Of a stretch of DNA of 64,000 bases, positions 1 to 12,100 are shown piece after piece. Both the position numbers and the translations under genes were made by a program. Positions within the stretch are counted from its first letter, which is position 1. Each line of letters begins with the position of its first letter. The notes beneath the pieces are model-generated. The model saw only the letters and a list, made by a program, of their open reading frames with translations, did no database searches and was not told the DNA's origin. The DNA comes from Trichostrongylus colubriformis (lineage: Eukaryota > Nematoda > Chromadorea > Rhabditida > Trichostrongylidae): the NCBI GenBank assembly GCA_963978905.1, contig OZ022258.1, forward strand, positions 55,970,591-56,034,590, written 5' to 3'.

Positions 1-14
1 AAGTTGACACCCAC

Positions 15-112
15 CTTTTGCCGTATTTCAGCAATGACGTTAACATCGACAAAAACACAGGGAGTACAATAAATCCGTGAATGAGACCAATTACGGATAC
101 CAAAAAGATGGT
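15..112 (-). CDS. ptr copy A exon: TM12
   Basis: Begins after ..ttacag with TIFLVSVIGLIHGF and continues into VLPVFLSML, the last transmembrane helix of Patched-related proteins. It is 98 nt long, enters in phase 0 and ends in phase 2 before gtgggt. Unlike copy B, codon AGG is followed by TGG and not TGA, so this copy has no stop here and must splice or run on beyond base 1. Confidence 0.85.
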
Positions 113-3100
113 CTGTAATGGTAATTTTTACAAGCAAATCTATGATAACCGGGTTGAATTGAAGGCTTGCGATGCAGACCAGAGAAGGCTAGAGTCATCT
201 GGATCGTCATGGAGGGTAAAAAGGGGGTTTTAAGGCCACCCCTTCAAGGTGCTAAACGGCATTCTGGTCGTAAACGTCCTCGTCGTGCTAAGAGGTGTGA
301 TTGAACGTCCCAACACCTCTCACTCAATGACGCTCCTTCAACTTAGCACCAAATTCTCGATGATTCCAACAACTTTGAAGGGACATGTTTTCAGTATTCT
401 GATGCATACCTTTGCGAATACTGTTCCAAGATAACTCGGTTTTATCAGGATCGAAAACCCTCCTAAGCATGTGCTGAGTATACCTTGCATAGCTGGCCAT
501 CCAATGTTCAGGAATGCATGCTCTAGTTTTTCACGGGGTGTCTGAAATTGTCATTCAATTTTTTATAATCAACTTTGACGATATGATCCAGAATTCCGTA
601 CCGGCGCTTTTACTAGATAGTAATGATAGCTGATATGCGCCGAAATATCAACACTGAATCCGATCGACACAAGTAAAGCAGCTATCGAGACAGGATCGAT
701 GTTGACACCCCATGAGGAAAGAAGCCCAAACACCTGAACACTTTGATTGATGGGTGAAGATGTTGGTTGATGACAATTGGTGGAGTAGGGGAGCATTCAT
801 AGTCGAGGGTGGCTGATGGCCAAGGCGCAAACCCTCACACCTGCAATCGCGGTGCAGTCTGTGTGACGGTGATCTTTGACGCACTGGGTTTCCGTCTATT
901 CAGACGGCGATAATCTCACAGGCATCTCAATATTAGTACCGTTCGACATAATAAATGAATTTATAATCTAATATATTGGCCCATCTCCTGTCTCATGACG
1001 TGCGCAGAACTTCTCGCTAGCATTGCAGATGCTCTGAGGAGGAGCGGGTAGTGTCAGTGGAACTCTCGGGCTGGGGTGTCGTGGTGTTCGTGCGCAACGC
1101 AATGAGTGCGAGCTAGATGAGGCGTAGGCGATACGTCAGACCGTCATCGCTTTGAGACCCACTAATACAGAGTCCAGTACGCGAGACTCTGTATTAGTAG
1201 GTCCTAAAGCAATGATTCGGTCTGACGTAGTCGCTGTAAGACCCAACTAATACGGGCCCCTAGCCCGCACCCATAGCGTGGCGCGGTCACGCGATTTCTC
1301 TGTTTTGCAGGTACAGTTCGCGATAATTTCAGTTCGCGATGATTTGACTAGCGCATTACAGTCCTAAACAGACATCCCTTACCAAAACGGCAAAGAGTGC
1401 ACCTTCAGCGTGGTCTCTAGGGTGAACTGTTAGCGTGTAGAGAAGTCGAATGTAAGATGGGGCCCACTGACAGAAGATATCGACAATCGTCATCGATTTG
1501 ACCCGCTGATCAGCGGTTGAAACGGCTTGAGTGAAGAGGCTTGCCGTAGATAAGACAGGATGTACGGAATTTCGGTAGCAAAGGCCAATGGAAGAAAGGT
1601 AGTTCACTGAATCTTGGATGATAACACGAGTAAAAACTTGTCTACTTCCATGCTGTAATCTCGTCCAGGCAAAGTGAGAAAGACCATACCTTCAGGTGTT
1701 TTGGAGAGATTTCTTAAATTATTCTTTATGTGTTTTTAGACACCCTTAAAATCACTTTTAAGCGTGGCGACCCACGATAATTACCGTGAGCTGTGCCATG
1801 AATGGCGCACACACGTCAGACTGTATTCATATTCACCAGCACTGGAGAACTGCCAAATTAGCTGAAAGAAGCGGATGAAAAGCGATTATCCGACTTCACC
1901 TGGAAAGCGGCGGTAGTGTTGGTACTTATTGATCGCAGACTCTCCAGTCCGAAGTGAGTATGAACGCGGCGCTCGCTGCCACATCATCTGTGTGTGCCCT
2001 AGTGATTCGGGTGGTTTGAACTGTTTCTACTTTTCAGTGAGGGTTCTCTCGGCCATTCGCAGCTACCAATGATTTCTCCTTATCACCAGTTCTGGCCGCT
2101 TTATATTCGATAGTCAGTCGCTATCGGCCGTCGAATATGCATGGGTCCATGCTCGACCCTCATTGGCGTGAGTACTATTACAGGGTAAAGTCATGCGATA
2201 GGTGGCGGTCTCCATTTTCGCGGTGCGTAATTCACAACAGGACCAGGAACTTGATGCGAGTCGCACGGCGCGGCGACTCGATCAGACCCCAACCTCACGC
2301 ACACTTTCGTAGTGTCCAGTTTTGTGCACTTGTTTGGACTTCTGTCACTGACCCGAAGACTGCCCTTTACGCTTGGCCTTGAAGGATTACCACTATCAGG
2401 AGGTGTGTGGGCGGTGTTATTCATTCTTGTGGGTTTCAGCCGGGTTGGTTCGCATGGCAGAAAATTGAGATATCGTCAAGCAGGCTATATACAAAAGGCT
2501 GCAGCCTTTTACCTAGTGAATCCAATCATATCCACTCACCCCAAGATTGACGCTGAGTAGACTGAACATGGCAGCAGCAATAGAGACGATATCTGGTATA
2601 AAAAAGATGAAAGCGATTCCCATACAGATTATTGCCGAAAAAAGCGTTTGCCAGATGACGGCACCAAGTTTAGCAGACTGAAAATTAAAGAGCCGAATTC
2701 ATGTAAAGTTGAATCTTAAATTTCATCTTATGTGTCACCTGATCGACGTAATCACTTCTGGGAGAATATGGATACACTCCTAGTTCAGAATACTTTTTAC
2801 TAATATCACGCCATTCTTGAACGAGTGGAATCATCTCTTGGTAGCTAAAACAGAGACATAAAAGTGGGTCGTGCTTACGGGATGTGCTACGCGCTCACTT
2901 TCTAATGCAAATTGCAGGAGCTCAATAAATGTAAGTCTGACCCACACGATTTGGAGTGGGGATCAGTCTCTCACTCACAAGTGTACCAAATCACCGATGA
3001 GAACAGCTTTGGTGGTCAGATAGTCAACCCTCCAAATAGTGCCTGTGGTTGTTCGCAGATTCCCGGATGAAGCGCAGAAGGAACCAATGCAGCATTGCAA

Positions 3101-6100
3101 AGACAACGCCTGCGACGTTTCAAAGATTTGTGAGTCTTTGGATTGGCTTAGAGACAGTGATATAAATAATGTGGGGTGATAAAAAAATCCCTAAAATAAG
3201 TCATTCACTTGAAAACTAGGGGTCTAGAAAGTCTGTCTGCGGCGAAATTCCCCGCGAAAAAAGCGCTCTTGAGTTATGAGGAGGCGGCCTTTCTGGCTCC
3301 AGCCGCTTTCCTATCGCTGCCGCCTCCTAGGGTCGACTTTTCCTAAGAATGAGTGAGGTGAGCATGATAGCAGAATGATCCTCATCGTATTGATGAAGAC
3401 GTATTGATCGAAATGACGTGGTGCTTGAAGTGGAAGCTTTCGTGGTGAAAACGTCCACCGGTAAGTATCGAAGTTGGAATGGCAACCGAATTATCCCTAT
3501 CACTGCCTTTAACCCGGTGAGTTCAGGCTTTTTCCACACTACACCGGAATTTCCCGGAAAGAATAAGAAAGGATACGATAATACTCGGAGCCTGCTTACC
3601 CTGACAGCGTTGTGAAACCCGTTGTGAAGAGGAATGACGACAGACAGGAAGGCTTATTCAGAGCACATGCAGTTTCGTTGACTCGCATTGTACCTTTCCA
3701 GCCAGTGTGCGAGTTGATGAAGTCCGGAATGTGAACGTAAGTGAAGGCTACCTTCTTAATTAGTGAAGATTTTTGATGATTGCATAAAGTCAGAGTTAAA
3801 ATTGGGGTGAGGTCTTCGGGGTTTATATTTTGGGTCAGAAAGTGGAGGTCATGCTTTCTAAAATTTATCGAATATTTCTCGAACGATCAATCACCTGTTT
3901 TTGAGTAAATTTTAGACCGATGAAGCATTCTCTGAAAAAGGATTGTCGACCGATAATCATACTTAGTAGTAACTTGAATCGCTAACTAAAAGTGGTAAGT
4001 AGCAATGTTAAGATTATCGATTGACGACAATTCTTTTTTCTCATCTTGAGTGTAGGAACAAAAAGCGTCAAAAGTGACAATGGACGGGTCGTAATACAAA
4101 AAATTTGCCTCGTCGTCAGGTTTTACCATGAATTAAAAAGTACTATGGCAAGAAAAACAATCCTTCAACGAACTTCCTCTTCATCCTGTATTTCTCGGAA
4201 TTCTACAAAATCCATGTAAGGCTTTAAGAAGCATAAAGTCGATTCTGGACCATAGCTGAAATTATTCATCAGTAAAGAAAGCGTTTCTACGTTTCGGACC
4301 TAACAGTAGAAGATCGGGTGTGCGTCAAGACACTTGATTTGTGTCAGCCCCATACCAATTGCCCTTAGCTGCCCGAGTCACGTGCCTTACTAGTACTCTT
4401 TGCCGACCACTAACTTGGTGCGATCGCCACCCACTAGCGTGACCTGGCCTCACCCGGAGTGTCTTGATGCACAGTCGTGGAAATCTATCCACGGATGTTG
4501 TATTAGCAGAATTTGGATCAATAATCAAATGAAGATAGATTGAGTGTGTCGTTAGAGAGGAATTTGTCCGTAGTGTGCGTGCGAGGTGGGGCGTCGCAGA
4601 TAGTAGGGGTCCATGGTGGCAGGACCTAAATCAGGTGTAGAATGCACTCTGGGACTCCACAACATACGTCGCCCTCGTTCGCATGCATCGCGTCGCGCGC
4701 TGCATCCTACGGTACGAAATTTTTTCTATACAATATACACTAGCAGAATATTTTGATTCATTTCGTTCAACTTCATATTTATGGTTGTATTATCTGTTGT
4801 CATAAGGCATGTTTCGTCTCATTATGCTACTTGGATTTTTGCGTCAGCAGAATTTCAATCATCAATCATAGTAGCTATACCTGTAGGCTGTCAGTTCGTA
4901 GTCTTCAATCATTCTGCTCACGTTAGCCAGTCTCCTGGGGTCTCGCAAATCACCAGGTGTTGTCACCACAACCACCAAAATTTGCATTTCCTGAACAGCT
5001 GCAGTAATGAGACAGGATAGGTCGTCTTATACTTCTGACAAAAGCAGGAGCAAGTACTGTGGCATACACATATTTAAAAAAGAAGTGAAAAGGAAGTACT
5101 GAGTGAGCATTGATCAACTATAACGCTGTGGAACTTGAGCCATGCATTTCACCCATGCCAATTCCACTCATGCCAGATCCGTCTGGGCATAAGCATGCAT
5201 ACCTTTCACTGACTTGCACGGCCAACTGATGTTCAGGCCTGTTTCCACCCGTCCTCCCTAGTTCTCTATCGCTATTAGACATGGAGCATACGGCAAATAT
5301 AAGTAACAGATGAGGAATCTGCACTGTCTGGATGTTAGAGACAATGCTTCGAATTAACTCACAACTTTAAATGAAACCTGTTTTGTACAATGTTGACTAA
5401 TTGGTCATCGTTCTGGTGATCTATTGATAGTCTCGTCGGACACGGGCGGTTCAATTTGAGAATCGTCTGCCTTTGGTGGTTTATTCATCAATTTCTCATC
5501 TTCGTTTGATTTCATTCATCTTTTATTCGTCAGTATTTATTTGCCCATATTTATCCAACTGTACAATCTCCACCAACTTTTGCGAACACCTTGGTCACAT
5601 CTTTCAGTTGTGCTCGTGGTTATAGTGCTAGCATATCAAGTTGGCAATTATTTACAGTTGCTTTCGAAGTTTATTAGGTTGGATCTTCATCTCGAAATTT
5701 CCGTAGAGGACAGCAGTTAGAATCCCAGAGTTAAGCCTTGGTCGAGAACATTCCAGGGCATTATGCTTGACCTTGGTCACACCAATTAGATAACTGTGAA
5801 AGCATCCTTCTTTTGGTATGTTGTAGTTTGACGTGGAATTCTTATTTATCTATCGAAATTCTGTGACTGTCGAGGGGTTTTGAATAGGACGGTGTGACAC
5901 TTTGCCGCAGCCAGCTCGAAATCACATCAAAATTGCATGTCTAGCAGAACAAAAGCGCTACATTATTCTCGTATGTGCACACAATTAAGTGATTAACGCT
6001 AAATTATGGAGTATGGAAGTCGAGATACTGAGTAGCGCAAAAAGAAATACCGGTCTGAAATGGTGAAAAGCTCGATAAATAGGATTTCCCCCCCCCCCCA

Positions 6101-9100
6101 CGAAGCATAAGGGTCGCCCCACCCTCCACATCTACTCGACCACTTGCAGATATAGGCGACTGAAACAGGCCTCAACAGGAACTTCTGGAAAGTTTTTAAA
6201 CGCAAGTTTCCTCACAAAACATCCCATCTAAGCTAGCCATTTCATTATCGAAGCTACGTCTTCCCAATTCTGATTTTCCTCATTTCCCCTGATGGTGCGG
6301 TTGAAGATTGTGATAGGGGTAATCTGATATTGCGAACTCCAAAAGTGAGACGTCTAAAAGAAAGCTAGAGGTCTACGATGACTATATGTGGCGAAATTAG
6401 ATCAAAAAGTGCGCTTCCGGGCTTTCCAAGAGCCATCATTTTCAACAGCTGTTACATGTTTCAACAGTACTCGCCCCTTCGATACCACAGCCTGTGTCGT
6501 GCCAGCGTTGGGAAAGAGGCCTTATTCTCAGGTTTTTACCGTCTTCCGTTTTTCTTCACCTTCCATAAGCACCTGGACTCTCGTAATTGTTATCTTTTTG
6601 ATATTCGGAATTATCTACTCCTACCACTGCGTTTGAATTCACTCTGTGAACAGTGACGAGCGATGGTCTGTGTGAACCCTACCTTCAAAATTTCGTCGTG
6701 GCGCCTTTTGAATTGAGCAGAGCGCCCATGTGGCAAGACTGTTTGCAAAGCAAGCTCTGTGCGGGCAGCCGAAATACCGTAGTAGGTTGCTGTCCAGTAA
6801 GAAATGAGCGCCTTAAATAACGAGTCTTTTATAAAATCCTATAACTATATTCGACAGTCGCTCGTACAAACTTCAGGCTCTGCGCCACTCACCAGTACAG
6901 TAAGATGTTTCATCCATGGCTTCACAACAAGACGAGCAAGGTATTTCCAGGCACGATCATGAAATTCACCGGCATATTTTATATATGTCAATTCTTCGGG
7001 CAGACAATCGCTTCTAGAAAGTTTAGGTCAGTCACTATTAAAATCCCCTCAAAATTAAGCTATTTACTGATCAAATGAAATTAAAATTTATATATGTATA
7101 GATTAATTGGAGTACTAGTTAAACCTAAAGGAATGTGAAACCCAGTAATTTTGATAGACCTAGGTTGAGAAATAACTTAGTAACCTGGTCCTTTTCCTCA
7201 AAAAATTTTCCTCAACTTCTGCCTGCTGTCGAACATGCAGTAGCAACAACGCACTCGAGTGAGACCTCAGAGTACTATTGCTTTGTTTTGAAGTAAGGCT
7301 ATCTGGCCAACAGCGACGGAGCCGCCCATCTTGCCTAAAGTATGAAGGCAGCCTTGGTGCATAGTCCGCTCCATTTGTATTTGCCACCTGACAGATTCCT
7401 TTTGATGATGAAGCTGTTTCCTCTCCTTCGTTTTCCTTGTGCTTTCCAACTTTTTGAGTTTGGTGGTATGCCCACTTGTGAATCTATGACTTTCTGGCTG
7501 TGGGTAATCATTTGCTATATCGCTGGGTTCTGAAGTATTCGATGAAGCAAGTAGAAGGAATCGGTCTATGAAATTTACCATATCACGAATTTCAAATGAA
7601 GCGCGTGCAGCTTGCAGTAGGTGTTACCCATTTGCAAGATTACATAGTGATCGTGACTGACTAATTATAACTATGTCGTTTCCCAGCTCTTCCTGCAGAC
7701 TTTCCCAGTCCCAACTCTCCATGGAATAGCTAACTTTTTCCTAAAACCTTCTCGCACATGAGAAGACCCTCACAGGTATCCGGCGCACCCTGCTAGTGGT
7801 TTACCATTACATATGTTTATTAGTAGGATCCTAGCAGAGGCGACGACACACTCCGTGATAATCAGATTTCTCACCTACCCACACGGAGCAATAGATCCTC
7901 GGGTAACTATTACAGAGCGCCCCTAATTCCGCTGAATTCACGGATTGCGTCAGAAAAAAAGAACTGCTACAATCGGTGCTTTTGCCATAACTACAGGGTG
8001 GCTCCTAATTATTTGCGCGTGGCTTGGCGTAATCTATTACTAATAACTTAACAAAAAACAACGCTTATACAATCTGATACAACTTCTATGTAGAGCAATG
8101 CCTAATAATCATTCATTCAAGAAGATGTTCGAAATGAGCTTTTTTTGCAGCAATACGAGCCTTCAGTCTGTTCTCCACTCTCAACGTGCGACATCACTGT
8201 GGGCCGCAGGAAGGTGACGTCGATATCGTCCCACGCCTTCCGATCAGCCCTCCATTAAAATGAGATATGCAAATATCCATGACATTGCCAGAAGTGTAGC
8301 GAATCAAATGGTGCTTATTCTGTGAGAAAAGATGCAGTTTGCGCCAAGTTATGATCTCTCGAACTGGAAATTGCGAAAACCAGCCAACACGCTCCTTACA
8401 ACCCACTAAAATCTTGTTCCTCGGGAAGATAACAGTCAAAGGCTCCCCTGAGTTGCTGAAAATTTTGTTAGTGGTCAATGCTTGCTCCAACAGGACTGGG
8501 CACCTGCTCATTCTGCGAGATCCACACTGGCATTCTGCGAGAGTCACTTCCTTGGCTATTGGACAACGGACTTCTGGCCACCTAACTAGCCTGATCTGAA
8601 TCCGATGGATTTCTGTGGGGCTACTCGCAGCAAAAGGTCTCCTCGAAAAGGCACCAAAGTTTGAACGCTCGCGAAGCTTCACTCCAGAGACAGTGAGACG
8701 ATATCGACGTCACCTTCCTGCGGCCCACAGTGATGTCGGTGGGGGAGAGACTGAAGGCCTGTAATACTGCAAGAGGAGCTCATTTCGAACATCTTCCCGA
8801 GTGAATGATTATTATGCACTGCTCTATATAGAAGTTGTATCAGATTGTGTAACCGTTGTTTTTTGTTGAAGTTATCAGCAATAATCTATGCGCAAATAAT
8901 TAGGAGCCACCCTGTAAACCAGAGGCGAACCAGTTACATTGAAAAATAGAACAGTGGCTAGAGCTCGTCGAGACGAATCTCCTTAAGTGAAACGTTCATT
9001 TTTCCTTCTGTCTGATCATCTTCATTTTCGAGAAAAAAGGGAAATTGACTCTCCGAAGCACGAAGAAGTGTCTGCGGAATGACAGTTTCGTAGACACTCA

Positions 9101-12100
9101 GCTGAAAGTTTTAGTCTAGGCATTTGAAACCAAGAAATGTCAATATATTAGACAGGAGCATGATTGCGTGATCATTCCGATCCTACTCATGGATGGTTTT
9201 TCTTGATTTCAATCTCATAGTGACATTCCAGTGAACCCTTTTCCAAAATTTCACATCTAATCAGAGCCGCATTTTTTCTGAAGAGCAAGCCATCTTAAAT
9301 CGACTAGTTGTGCTGTTGATGTAATGCGAAAGAACTTTGGTGGATCGAGTTTAACAGGTTATTTGTCTCAGATCTTTCAAACGATATGTGTTTAATCGGT
9401 CTGTTGGCATAATCAGAGCTGTCGTCCAAGAAACTGGACTCAAACAACTTGAATCTTGAGTGTCAAAATTTGGAGAGGTACTTAGTCGACGGAGACATAG
9501 TATCAAAGTGTTTGCTCCATTTATCGTGAACTTCGTACTGTGCTGGTGAACAATGGATTCATCTCAGCCAGGGTTTCGTTGTCGCTCAGTCTACGCTCCA
9601 TCACCGAACCCCTCACTATCGATCTTAGCTGCCCAATTGCCTTGGCTATGGCCACATCCCTTTTCAGATGTATGATCACTGTGTCGTGGCATTAAATGGT
9701 CAGCAAATCATATGGACAAGGATTTATTCGATTTGGCCATTGGCAGATCCTCCCCTACCTGAAGTACATGATTAACTTCCAGGACCTTAGATAATTACAG
9801 TGCTAGTGGCCTCCAGTTCTCACCGGAGCTTATGGGGGCCGTTTTTAATATAAGACAGCCGTACCAACGTAGAAGTGCTCCCTACATCCCTGACGTCGCC
9901 TTGAGATGAGTTAAACGTTTGCAAATGAAGAGCACCTTGGAGAACCAAACCCTTCGGCTTTCACAATCTCGGGCGTGCGAAGTAAAACCACTGGTACTGT
10001 ACTAGTTGATCGATTTATAATGTGAGAACATTTGCGATTGGGTGAAAGTGGCTTTTTTAGCCAGCACTGTATCACTGTATTGATTGACCTACACGTCAAC
10101 TGATTATATGCTGAGTCCCATGTCTTGCATAGTAAACATCACTGGAACATTTACAGCGGTTAAAATATTCAATACACATGACATGCAAACCTTAAATTAA
10201 AATGAGAAAGTTGGAATCTTACAATGTGTTACTGAACAAGAATGTAATGTTAGTCATAGAGATAGACATAGGTTAAACATGTATTCCTACAATGTTTCTT
10301 CACGGTACATCAACAGCACTACTGATCGATTCAAAAGGGCTTGTTTTTTTCTACAAAAATGAGTCTCTGATTAGGTGGGAAACCTTAAAAATAGGTTAGT
10401 TCCCGACTTTCCCTTCCGCAAAACCGCGGCATTGATGTCCAACTCTGCTATATTAACAAGGTTGTTAGGTGGAACTTCTACTGACGGCCTGACGTTTCGA
10501 TCAGATCGTCTTCCTCAAAGGCCTAAACATGGCTCAAGGTTTGGGGGTTTCATTCACTACACCATCAAACGCCTCATCCCTTTAGCGGTTCTGACGGAAC
10601 ATCAGGGAAACCAAACCGGGTCACGGAACGCCGTCACTCCGCGTCAGTTATTGTCATTGAATGACAGATGTAATGTTCTCTTTATACATATAGTATGATA
10701 GGGACATGCATGTCTGCCCCCTTCTATCAGTAGCTCACAATGTGGCGCAAATTGCAAGAGATCATTCGTAATGGATGAGCACTCATTTTGATTGTTCATA
10801 CTCGGAATTCTATCAGAAATACAAAACGCTTCACGCACTTCCCTGGCAAAAATCTCAGTCTCGCATACCAGAATTCTGCACTTCACATGAAAGTCGCACC
10901 AGCCGTGCTCCTCGGTCATGTGCTATCCCAGAAATGTTCTTCTGTTACCTTGTCTTTCGCCAGCAAGATGTTCTTGAATACGTATTGCTAGCCTTCTGCA
11001 GTTCCCCCAGTGTACATTGCGTTTCATGTCTGATATTTGATTTGATAGATTACACTAATTTGCGCAATTCCTAGTTGTACCATACGGGCATGTAACACAG
11101 TTCTCTTATACGCAACGCTGTCTTAAAGCCTATTTCGCATGAATCGGCTTTTGATGTTGCCATTAGGAACACTCATCAAGACAACGTCATCATACACCTG
11201 CGCTCGAACCAGGCATCTTTGAAGTGCAGCAGTTACCCTGTTAGATGTGAAAGGTATGCATAGGGGAACCTAATTCAGACGCGGTATGTTATAGTGCTTG
11301 GAGCGTATTCTCCCACGGTCTTCTGCTACAATATAGCCGCTCGATGCATCTATGTCAAAAGTTAGACGTATAGACTCTCGCCGCTCTTTCGGACCTGTGC
11401 ACACATCTGCAACCGTCCTGATGACGTTCTTACCAACTATATGCTCACAGCTGTGGGATGTGCAGATGTGGCGTGAATCAACATGTCCTTACAGCTAGCT
11501 TTTACGTACCACTTCACATTGAGCATGCCATCGGACACTGTCACCTGCTTGCTCTGGCAGGAAAGCCAACGACGGCGTGTCATCTATCTTGTGAGTTTGA
11601 TATACAGCGACTGCTGGTTCATTAGGTGAAAACATTCATGCATTCCAGACTGGGTTGATGTCATAATGAAGCAGTCAACTATGTATCTGCAGTACCTCAG
11701 TGGTAGTTCCAGCACTGCTTCTTCTATTCTGCTCATAAAGCAGTCGCAATTACTGGAGCTGAGCGCTAACCCATTGCCAAACCTGTCACAGCAGTAATGC
11801 TGTTACAAACCGGAAATCTTTCTTATCTATACCATTTTCACGTACGCTCTACAAAGAAACTGGTCCCACACCAGAAGTGGATGTGAAATTGAGAAGTCTG
11901 TCAGCTGAAATGCTAATTATTCTGAATCAGAATAGAAGTCCGCTGCAGAAATTTGATATACGTTCACTGGCATAAAGAGCTACGTGAACTAAGATCGAAC
12001 GGAGTTTGTGGTTATGCCGCAAACACTCGATCGTGAGATTACAGGCTTCCACTTGGCAGACACATCCTTCTACTGTCGCGCGACCGAGCAAGAATTCCTG

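Noticed and set aside
4325..4528. Minus-strand frame IIDPNSANTTSVDRFPRL as a ptr exon
   Set aside because: Phases of 4881-4990 and 4174-4255 join directly without it, no splice acceptor precedes it, and copy B diverges.
5206..5319. Minus-strand open block IPRLLLIFAVCSVSN after ccagacagtgcag, present in A and B, as a TM7 exon
   Set aside because: The exons at 6683-6811 and 4881-4990 already join in phase 0 and together supply TM7 and the following loop. This block has a +1 indel between copies and no family-specific motif.
6167..6184. 18-nt micro-exon (KFLLRP) before TM7
   Set aside because: Too short to be credible. Copy B meets TGA soon after, and the real TM7 lead-in (VVKPWMKH) was found at 6893-7013.
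8194..8682. 162-codon minus-strand frame as a protein
   Set aside because: It is the antisense shadow of the transposase remnant inside the fold-back element at 7994-8914.
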